Notes under the pieces: generated by a model | The model's input: the letters and a program-made list of their open reading frames with translations, nothing else | Told to the model about the DNA's origin: nothing | Database searches by the model: none | Position numbers and translations under genes: made by a program | Shown here: positions 42,160 to 53,600 of the stretch, piece by piece | Layout of the letters: each line of letters starts with the position of its first letter | Numbering within the stretch: position 1 is the stretch's first letter | Origin: Schistosoma haematobium | Taxonomy: Eukaryota > Platyhelminthes > Trematoda > Strigeidida > Schistosomatidae | Assembly (NCBI RefSeq): GCF_000699445.3 | Contig: NC_067196.1 | Coordinates: 29,467,116 to 29,531,115 of the forward strand | DNA: 64,000 bases | Direction: 5' to 3'

Positions 42160-45100
42160 GCACAAGTGAAAGGTATTTCCATTTGTAATCCTCTAAATTA
42201 AAGGTTTATATTTAATATGAAATATTGTGTAAGGCTATATCGAGGTATACGCACAGTATGCACATATGCCAATAAGAGACTGATCAATTTCAGTCATAAA
42301 AACATCAATGGGAAGATTTAAGTAAAACAATACCAAGTGAATATATATATTTGGTATAAATATTTAACGTTAAAATACTTAAGGAATTTTTTTTATTAAT
42401 AATTATTTTTAACACATCTGTATCAGAAATAGTTTCAAATAAAAACTGTTATTGTCAAGATATAGTAAAGTAGGTTGGTTAAAAAAAAAGTAAAGTGACT
42501 AGTATTATCCTGATTATGAATCAAAATAAAATTAAGACAGCTGTCATAAGAAATTATTATTTATTTTATATTATATTTGATAGGAGACTATGACAACTAA
42601 ACATAATAATGATCATTATTTAGAATTGCACTAAACAATGTATTCTAGACATATATAAGTTGAATCGTCATGATAATTAACATTAAAATAGAAATTATGA
42701 AATTTTGATTGGATGATAAGTGAATCTTTTTATTTTGGTAGGGTTTAGTTATTACTTAGTTATTCATTAAGTTAATTAGATATAACTTATTTTACCCAGA
42801 TAATGATTTTGTATTGACAGTTTATATGTTTGTGTCTGTTTGTACTCTCACTAAATGATACTTATCTATCAAAGATCAACTTCTGTTTATAAAACTATCA
42901 TGAAAAGATTTAACTATTACTGATCTGAAATTTAACTTCAGTGTTAAAAAACAAACAATGTAAGATGCTCTTTATTGAAGTAGACCAAATCGTTCTCATC
43001 AATGTTAGAAACTAAAGGCTTTCATAAAATTGAGATCAGTCCAAATATTCACTGATTATTATTGGTCTTGATCATGTAGAAAGAGGATATAAACTGATTA
43101 AAGTTTACAAGAGAATCGTAATACGTGACCGGAGATTTCAAGTTATACAGATTTACTCGTAGATTTCCTACCATTTTTTGAGATAGCGTCCTGTTTCATT
43201 CTGTGAGTTTATTCTTTAGGCAAATTGAACCGACGCATGTTTGTACCATAGCCTAAGTTTTTTTACGACTGTCATTAAATTGACAGATTTTAGACGTCTT
43301 TCGGCTATAGGCATTTAAGAAATTATGAATCATTAAGAAAGCAGGACTAATTTAATCCAACTCAAATCAGTCGGCAGAAGTGCTCATTGGTATTAAGAGT
43401 AGGCGCGAAAAAATGTCCAGAACCATATATGTATTTAGAATTTATAAAATAAATCATATCGTTTCAACGTATCTAGCAGTATTCATTTATGGTCGATTTT
43501 TTATTTGTTTTTCTAGGAAAACATTGTGAAATTAATATATTCGACTGTTTCAATCAACCTTGCGGATCCTACGGAATCTGTAAAGATGAAATTAATGGTT
43601 ATCATTGTGAATGTTTAAAAGGATGGGAAGGATTACATTGTGATAAAAAATCATTGTCAACAAAACTGGTTACATATGAAAAAAATACTGGATCTAATTC
43701 AATGTTGATGTTGATGAACAGTAATTCACAAAAACTTCACTTCAATCTTAGCAGATTATGTCCTAAAAACTATTATTGTGCTAACTCAGCTCTTTGCATT
43801 TTCACCAATGATGATACATCTTCATTTATGTTGAATAATTTGAACATTGCAAGTGAATATAAATGTCTTTGTGAGACAGCAATTGGTCGATTCGAAGGTA
43901 TGACAATTTCATTTATATAATATTGTATAAATATATCTTTATTGACAGTTCAATGCTTTAATATACCTTTTAAATTAAAAAGGAAAATATATTAACCTCG
44001 CTTTTTCTGAAGTCATAATAAAAAATTATGATTACTGGAAGTTTTCAATCAAAAGCTTACCTCTATCAATTGTAACTCAAATTACATTTCTAATTGTTAC
44101 ATAATCATGTTAAATAAACGTTTCACTTTAGTTTTAAAATTTTTAAACATTCTTCTCACTCTATTTATTCCATAGTTTTAAACACCATGTATAAATCTAT
44201 CATTAAAAGAATGTTATAGTTAAGCCTATGGAATAAAATTTCATCATAAATACTTGCCATAAACCTTATTGCCCATGTCTACACTTCTTATAATTGCGTT
44301 TCGAAGATGGTGAGCATAACTCAACATACATTTATTCCTACACACACATACACACAGATACGCAAAGCTAATTCATTGCTGAAGAAATTTTCTACAAACG
44401 ATCCTATTTGTTTTGTCAAGATTTAATCCGAGAAGATAAAAAATATTATTCACTGAATATGATAATAGTCATTGATCATTTGTCAAGGTGTTAATTTTTT
44501 TATAGAAAAAGAAAGTAGTTTCCATTATTTATTCGGCAGTTTTCTCATTGTAAAATTTTATTTCAGTATAAATAATGAAATTTGTGTAGTAATGATAAGA
44601 TGTTACAAATGCTTGTTATTTATAATAGTAAAACAGTGCAAACAAAATCAGCAGAGTTGGATGGCGGCTAGCAATGGAATCCCGGACACGCGTTTCATCC
44701 TGTTTGGTACTAGTTAGAATGACGTATGCGCATATTTGCATTTTCTGTCATCTGCACAAACTAAGCTGTGCCGAACTTTATCTCAATTAATTGATGTTTT
44801 CACCAGTTCAACTTTAATTGGAGAAGATTTGTCTATGGAAACCATAACTGTTGTATAATCGGATGGAAAATTTCGCCAAACTATATTATGAACATTTAAT
44901 CTATTAAAAAATTCCATAAGGAGAATAGTTCCGAATCTATACAAACAGTATACTTCCGGTGTACCAGTGAAACGTTTTACTATCACTAAATCGTCCTAGA
45001 TAGGAAAATTATTTGAAATTATTTGGTAAAACTATTAAAAATCAGAAAGTATCTGACTTAATGTCTCATGTTTTTATTATGAGACTTCTGATAGATCTCT

Positions 45101-48100
45101 ACTATCAGATCTCTTACAAGAAAAATTGTAAAAATCTTTGAACAATTGATTTAAACATTTAAAATGTATTGATATGACCTTCTACTCATTTCAGTTTACC
45201 CCGCCGAATATTAGGGTCAGCTTCCACGTATATATGGTTCGATTCTGAGTCAATTACTCAGGACCTTGCGTAGTTGATAAATAATTCTATCATTTCAGGA
45301 ATGGATTAGTTGGTTTTTATTACAAATCATTACATTTTCTAACTGATTACACTTTAGTACATTTGGAATGTGGCTAACAACGGATTCCAGCAATCCATAC
45401 TTTTCGTCCTATTTATGACTCTTCAATCTCACATTTATTAACTAAATGCATTCTTATTATTGAATTAAATTAATAAATGTATCTCTTATTCTTTCTTTTC
45501 TGATCTGGAGGTAATTATTGTGACATTGACGTGGATGAATGTTTCGAGTCTGAAGAAAAACAGTCATCATTATGTCAAAATGGTGGACAATGTATAAATA
45601 CATATGGATCGTATATATGTAGTTGTACAACAGAGTATTATGGTAAACATTGCGAATATTCATTTAATCCATGTAACTTTGATAATACATCAATCTGTTT
45701 CAATGGAGGGATATGTTTGCCATCATCAGATGGTATAGGCACGTTATGTGTTTGCCCAAAAGGTTTTATTGGACCTCAATGTAGAGTAAGTTACTTCTGG
45801 TGTAGTGAACCTATTTTTACAAATATTACTGATTAATGATTCCATTTGCAGTACCCCAACTGAGACTGATCTACGATGAATACAACATATAGACTAAGTC
45901 AATCTCCCTAAAACCTCCTGAACTACGTAAACTATAACAGTCAGATCACTAGTGAATTGATTCAATTTGTTCCGTAAGTTCTATTGAGAAGTAACAAAAG
46001 GAATCCAGGTATTTTGTGAGGGAAATAAGTTATCATTTTCATATTATACTGCGAATTGATTAAGGTGAAAATTGTATCATGAGACTCTAACTCGACAATT
46101 CTAATGGTTAAGCGTTCAAAACGAGACTTGAATATATTGAATTTGATTGCTGAATTGTTTGTGGATATGCACTACTGATGAGTCTTAAAGTAAGACGAAA
46201 TAGCCATCCAGTTCTCTCTAGTCTTCATTGGTACTCTGACTGATACCAGTCTGTGATGAATAAAATCTACAATTTGAAATAGTTTTTAATTGTAAAGAAT
46301 CATTTGTTAGAATATATACAATTATCAAAAAACCAGGTTTATGTTCATTTATTCTTGATATCATTTTTGTATTCACAGTTGAATATGACCATTCTCTCTT
46401 TTGATATATTTGAGCTAAACCTTCGTAAATTATGTAATGATATTTTAAAACAGTCCAAAATATGCACTTTTTATATTTTCGTAAATAAAGAACAAACACC
46501 AAAATCTATCATTAATTGATCATCTTAGGTATGAGTTCCAGGGATCCACTATGTTTTAGTTCAGCTAAATTTATGTCCGCATGATTCATTACATTATCAT
46601 ATTATTATTATTATTATTATTATTATTGGGTTTATTCAATATTATATTTTTGGTACAATATAAATTTTTCAGCGTAAAGTATTTCAACAAGTTTCCGTTT
46701 CTTTCTTCTTGGTCGGTCCTGCCGATAAATATTGAGTGATCGCCAGTTAGATGTTAGCAGTTCAGTAAATGAACACTTGAATAATGGGCATTCTTTTCGC
46801 TGTATATTGCCAGCAACCACATTGGCTCTTATTGAGTTTTTTGTAACTTTGACAACGAAAGGTTGTACACTTTTCAGAAACGCAGCAGAATAGGTCATGC
46901 GACTAATAAACATAATGATATATTAAAAAAACAAAAATAGATAACTTGTTCAAATATCTAGATGGAAGGAACAGGTAGCCCAGATGCTCAAGCAGACCGC
47001 TCTTGTTTATAAGATCCATAGCTAGTTTTCTTGATAGTAATTTAATAGTTGAATTCGTGAGTCTATTAAAGCTAGACCACCATGAAAAACCTGGAAGCAC
47101 TGGTCTGCTGTTTCGTCCCAGTGTGGGAATCCTCAGCAGTACGCATCCACGATTCCGCCTCGCGAATCTCGAACCCAGGACTTTCGGTCTCGCGCGCGAA
47201 CGCTTAACCACTAGACTACTAAGCCTGCATATAACGGTGTTAATATCTAACTCCAATCAACTCTCGAAATCGCGCCACCGTTCTTGATAGACTAAATGTC
47301 CTTGAGTTTGTAAAGTTTACAACTGATTGTAGAAGGTTTTAAAACTGTTATGAATCGTTGATGAACTATGAAAACCGATAAAAATCACTGATTGCATCAA
47401 ACTGAAACTTTTTCTCTTCTCAGTTTTATAGACGACAAAGTGTATTGGGTTTAGTTGTCAGTTTGTTGGAATTAAATTAAAATTTAATTGTTTGGAATGT
47501 TCCAAATATAGTTTTGTATCTGATAAGTTAAGTAGATTTTATTTAATGGTAATCATGATCATATTAGTATTGTTGTAAAATTTTTCTATCGTACACAAAT
47601 TCCTAGAACAAATATTTAACCATAGTATACTGTTATCAATCGTTCACTGATGACATCTCTGGTAGGACTAGATAAAATGCATGAACATGCTTTAATTCAG
47701 TGTGATATTTGTTTAGTATAAAATTCTTTTATACTAATCTAGTGTTATATCAGATTATTGTGTTATTTAGTATTTGTTTGTATCGATTTAATTTAACGTT
47801 TGCTCTGTATAACATTCAGTTGATTAATTTGGTTGCATTCTCGCCATTTCAGTAATATATGATGTTCATTGACTAATCATCAAAAGTCAGTATAATTTGT
47901 ATATAGATAAATGTATTTAGTTTGCAATTTATTGTCATGTTTACGAAAGGTGAATAAAAATTGCATCCGTTATTTGAATTTTCGCATTGTGCAAATCTCA
48001 GTTTCCTCCTCTGTTCTTGATTCAGTTTCAGCTGCTAAAGCAACACCCAATTTAAAACAGATTATGACCGCTGTGCTACATGGTGCGATTATTATAATGA

Positions 48101-50604
48101 ACATTTAACTGATTTTTATCACTCGCTGATGCTATCATTTTTAGAATTATTGCAACTAATAAACTATTGGACAGATATGCCTGTTCAATGTAAATATTTC
48201 CCCTAAAAATAATCTGAATCATTAGGGCAAAAAGCTTTTTCTTTAAATTTCCGCGGAATTCGACTCTATCTATCCAAAGTTTATTGCTTTGGTATGTTCC
48301 ATTCTTTTTTAAGAGCTTTTCATCTGTACGTGCATTCAGTGAGCTGGAATTCAATAGCCCATATTCAATTAACTGGTGCCATAAAATGTCACTTATTGAT
48401 TCTGTTATAGTAATCCAGCTCCAATTTGTCAGTTCTTATTGAAACCCACCTCAAAATACATTTTTAACTTGACCATATTGAATGCAGTTTCTGTCGATCA
48501 AGTAAGGCTTTGTAATTTTCCTCCGCAAATATTCACAATTGCTGATAACATACCAAATTTAGCAAATCTCATAACACGACAATATATCGAGGCAACCCAC
48601 TAAGGATTCACATATAACAATAGAACTTAACAAGTTGTAGTCCAAAACATGAACAACGGGAAATTAAAAGCCCTTACCAATGCTTTAATACATATTTTTC
48701 AAGTTAGTGGGTATCTGGAATCAGTAGCTCAGTGGGTAACGTTTTAGTCACCTCAAACGAAAGGTATCGGGTTCTATTCTCTGTTTTCAACATCAAGCCT
48801 AGAATCCGAATGCATCCAGTTAACCAGTCCCAAACAGGAAGATAGGCCCATCCTGGATTCCTCTGATTGTCATATATTTAATACTATAACCATTTCTTAT
48901 AATATTTACCTTTGAATTATCTTCAACTTTTCTCTACTTCTTTCTTCGTGTATTAGGAACAGATAAATGAGTGTACTGGTCACCATTCATGTATAAATGA
49001 TGGAATATGTTTAGATTTGGTTGGAAAGTATCATTGTTTATGTCCAATCGGTACATATGGAATGAATTGTGAATTCACTTCTAAACAAATTTGTACTAAT
49101 CAATCGTGTAGTGAAAATGTAAACGTAAGAAACTGTACAACAAATGTAAGTTGTTTGTATACAAATTATATATAAAATCGACTATACGTAAATCTGTATA
49201 TTTATTTATGTATTGGAGCTTTTCTATATATTTAAAATTTCAAAATTAATTACCATCGGTAAGCGCCTGGTATTCGACTGAATAATTATGGAGACTAACA
49301 GTAGTTACCAGTATGACTGATTGAATAATAGGAAAATTATTTTTAATCATTTTTTTCTCAGTTTGACTAAATTGAGTTAACGTAAAGATAACTAACGAGT
49401 AAGAACGTCAATACACTCTGAAGGATTCAGTTTATTTGCCTCAATTCAATTGACTCACACTGAAGAAGAGTGAGAAGACAGTTTATTGTACGCCTCTTGC
49501 ATTTGAGTTAGTTCTACAGTTTGACCAAAAACATTAAAAGTATGCGATAATTAGATCAACGAGAGCCTGTTGGTTCTCCATACACTGATCACAGAGTAAC
49601 ATTCACTGAATGACGTTTTCAAAAAATATGGAAGCACTGAACAGTTATTTCACGCTAATTTATGACGCTTCAGTACAGTACAGCCACGATTCCATATTGG
49701 GCCGAACCTAGGATAATTAGATCTCTCGGAAACTATGATGTCATATAATCACTGTGGTTAAATTCACTGACGGAAATGATCTAGTCAATTCGTGATGTAT
49801 CGCAACCATTGATTAACTTTATCGGCAATGTCTGCATTAAGTGGGACTTGAATGGGTCCTCCTCTATGCATATCGATGACTCCCTCAGGTATTGAACCCA
49901 GGACTCTTATATCTCATGATGAGGTGTCTTATGCTTGGATGAAACAGTTATTTAATGTGTTCCTGTCTTCACTAGTCTTCTAAGGTCAATCCGTGATGTG
50001 GAACTTCAAATATCAACATTCATATTCTATGTATAATTCTAACAGTCTTAATGTAATTTTTCGAATTAGTTGTCTCATTACTTTTTCATTCAATTATGTT
50101 GAATAAAATTGTCATAGCACAAAATAATATAAATTAGTCAGCTTCATTTAAATTAAAGCAGAAAAAAAAAGTTGACGATGGATATTAAGCCTTATTTTTG
50201 GTCCTTACTACTTAGTTGCATTTATGATAATTGAAAATTTTCCGCTTAGGTGGATGTTTTAAGGAGTATTGTATTCGCTGATTTTGATGGTTTAATTACA
50301 GAGCTTTTATTGTCGTTCTGAACAAAGCAATTATAGCTTACTTCACGTAGAAATCTGGCTCAATAAATAGAATAGAATAGAATGATGTAGTGAATTAGAT
50401 CAATTCATGAAAATAGTTTTGAGTTTTTATTTTCACAGATCATGAAAATTCATCTTAATTAATAATAATTATTTTACATAAAACTTTGAATTTGTTTACG
50501 TAAATTAGTTAGATTTTCATACCCTATATAGCGGTAATGCATTCGGATCATTATATTATTTCTATCGAACTCCAAATGCTTATATTTCGAATGATATTTA
50601 GGAG

Positions 50605-50667
<63 letters not shown>

Positions 50668-53600
50668 TTCTAAACAGAAAAGAATTCCATAAATGTATAA
50701 GCAACAAAATGTCAAATTTAATGTGAACGGATAAATAAAACAAGAATTTGATAATCAGTCTATCGTCTACATGTTTGTTTATAGAATTCTTCTTAGGAAC
50801 TGAATCAATTTCTCTTTACGGATTTATTTATTTGTTATTGTTTTTCAACTGTAAAGTAAATACACTTTGGTAGGTTGTATTCGTCACAGACTGATGTCAG
50901 TTGCGTCTAGCATTTGCTTCGAGACCTGAAGCTTTTGAGGCCTATTCCTGATGAGTTCATGGGTGCGCACCGCTGGGGAGGTATTTAATACCTGGTTTTT
51001 AATGGTATCTCTGCTGAGATTAATCTGTGAAGAATACATAGGACAAATTGAACTAATCTCCACAAACTTCCGTTCAGTTATACATACATCTTTTGGATAA
51101 TTTACTCGGTACGATAAATACCATTACTCTGTGGTTTTCTCCTTGAAAAATAATACAAATTAAAGAGGGATTTCTAGACACGGGAGTAGTGTTTTTCACT
51201 CTAAGTATTGGAACAAAGTCTGAAAAGTAATTAGAGTTGCACAACTGATTTTTTTCTCTACTTAGCATCCGTTTCAGAAGTGCAATTTGAGTTTTGTTAT
51301 CCGTGTGAGATATAACGAGTAGAATGGTAGCATCATTATTAGTTTTTGTGACTGTAACTTTTATTCTCGATCACAGTATTTGACAATTAACTCATAGTCA
51401 TATGTATCTTAGTCCGTGATATTTTCATCTACAAGTTATTTTAATTATGTAATCCAACAACATAATATTTCAATCTTAAACAGTATTTCTGTAATTCAAC
51501 ATATTTCATGCAGTTAGTTCCCTTCACAAATCAAAGCATATTGGAAGCAGTAATGTTTGTACAATCAAATGAATTGATTAGGTTCTTTTTCTGTGTGCTT
51601 ATATATAACCCATAAGTTTGGTCAATCTTGGAGCTTGTAATATTTATTAGCACGCTTGGGAATTGAGAGGCAACATTTATTGATCACTTAGTGTTAGAAG
51701 CCGATGTTATCTTTATCTAGTCTATTTAGCGTTAACTGATATCTATCAACCATATTTCAGTGTGATCCCACCGGTCCAGGTAATTCGACCTCCAGATGGA
51801 CTGTGTTTTGATATTAAAAGGTCACTGGTCGTGGTTCGAACAACTCAGTGATAACACTGAAGATTGTGACACTGGTTGATTAGGATTAGAATCCCAATAA
51901 ATACATCACTTCCCTTAAGGTTACAGGCACGGTGTGTTGAATAGTGCCACCTAGTATGAAATCGATATTTTCTGTTTCCCGCCTACTACTTCTCACCATT
52001 TAACATTAATAAATAAATTTCCCAACGTGGAAGAATGAAGCTGAAATTGCAGTATAGTTTGTGTGAATAAGTTTTGAGGAAAAAAAATAGATAGTAGATT
52101 ATTTTTACCTTATAATAACAATAATAATATATTCTGAAAATAATTATTACAGAATTTAAGCCAGTTTACAGGCATGATAAGTTGATATAAATAGTAACAG
52201 TAAATGTAGAGAAAAAACATGTGATACAAGATTGTTTTAAGTTTAGGTAGTACATTTATGACATGCATTACAGTAACGCAATGCATCAGTCGGGATTTTT
52301 TAATTCTTCTTAAGTGAACATCCTGTTGATTTATGAACAGTGCATTTGAGGTCATTTACTGTACCATAACGAATTAATTATAATTATCCACAACTAGAGA
52401 AAGTAAAATGGAGCACCGAACAACAATATAATAATTAATATCAGATGGGTTTTTGTGGAGATTGTAGTAATTTCAATGGTTAAGATTAGTTGAAGTTAGA
52501 CATTAACACCGTTGGATGCCGGCTCAGTGGTCTAGTGGTTAAGTGCTCGGGCGCGAAACCAGTAGGTCCTGGGTTCGAATCTCGCAGGGGGCGAGGTCGT
52601 GGATGCGCACTGCTGAGGGGTCCCACAATAGGACGAAACGGCCGTCCAGTGCTTCCAGGTTTTCCATGGTGGTCTAGCTTCAACTGACTCATGATCTTAA
52701 CCATTGAAATATAATAATTACTAAAATATTTCAATCAGGTCTACCATAATGCATGTGTCATGTGACTCAGTGGTATACCGTTCATGTTAGATATTATTCA
52801 AATTAATTAAGGTTGCCAGAAACGGTGTTAACGTAAAGTTACAGCAGGTAGGTGGTTTACTTAGTGAATCCAGTAACAAGTATGGCTAAACATTTAAAGT
52901 TCCTATAATCTCACTTGTGGAATAAGATAGAACATTTAATGCATCTTCAGAGGAGCAGTATGCATCAATGAAGCGAAAAAAGAATTGGAGTAGTTTTATC
53001 TTAGGGACAGATTGCGATAGATTGTTCCAAAGTCTGGAAATTTTACAGGTAAAGTAATTGATATAGAGAGATGATTTAGAATGGGTTTGTTTCACTAGTG
53101 ACAAGGAATTACGGATGTCGTAATTAGAAATTTCTGTATATTGAATTACTTGACTAGATGTATAGGATATTTTATTAAGTAGTTAGAAGAAAAAGGTAAG
53201 ATTTAGTTTGAATCTCCTCTTCCATAAAAGGTCGAGCCCACGTTTATTACACCTGGGATTATAAGTCGAGGTACAATTAGTTCCAAGAATACGAAGTGTA
53301 GGTCGTCTCTGTACTCATTCTAACCTTAATTTATCCTTTATGCTCGCACTGCTAAGAATAAACGTGCAGTATTCTAGGAGTGGTCGAACACAAACTTTGT
53401 AAGTCAAAATGTCTGGCTGATTGTTATAAAGGTTTCGAGTTATGCAACCTATAAGACGTTGAGACATAGAAGTCTATTTCAATACCTGTTTTGTAAACGA
53501 GGAATCGTAGGAATACTTAATTCCTAAGTTTACTACTGTGTGTAACTTAGATAAAACCTAAGTTGAGTAATGTATTACAAAAGCATATTCATCCACATTT

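Larger units (their letters stand above)
36616..43516 (+). other. Notch intron 6 (6.9 kb)
   Basis: It contains a CATA tetranucleotide repeat (36824-36862), the best-preserved TIR/tRNA/hammerhead element (37690-38025), a solo terminal-repeat fragment at about 40765-40800, an AT microsatellite (42127-42158) and an Sm-alpha 3' half (42225-42335). From 38050 to 42100 no element was recognised; the sequence is very AT-rich. Confidence 0.65.
43898..45510 (+). other. Notch intron 7 (1.6 kb)
   Basis: Two degraded minus-strand Sm-alpha hammerhead regions lie at about 44655-44760 and 45360-45445. The rest is AT-rich and holds nothing recognised. Confidence 0.65.
45786..48956 (+). other. Notch intron 8 (3.2 kb)
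   Basis: It contains a family-B variant with a well-kept hammerhead core (46120-46265), a TTA microsatellite (46601-46627), a minus-strand family-B element (47030-47260) and a permuted Sm-alpha copy (48575-48890). A short open frame at 46632-46913 (minus) has no recognisable domain and is taken as chance. Confidence 0.65.

Noticed and set aside
46632..46913. Minus-strand open frame of 93 codons
   Set aside because: No recognisable domain, lies in Notch intron 8 beside a microsatellite; chance frame in AT-rich DNA.
52519..52592. A functional tRNA gene
   Set aside because: A and B boxes are good, but the acceptor and anticodon stems do not pair as in a tRNA and the sequence recurs within a repeat family. 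It is the head of a SINE-like unit.
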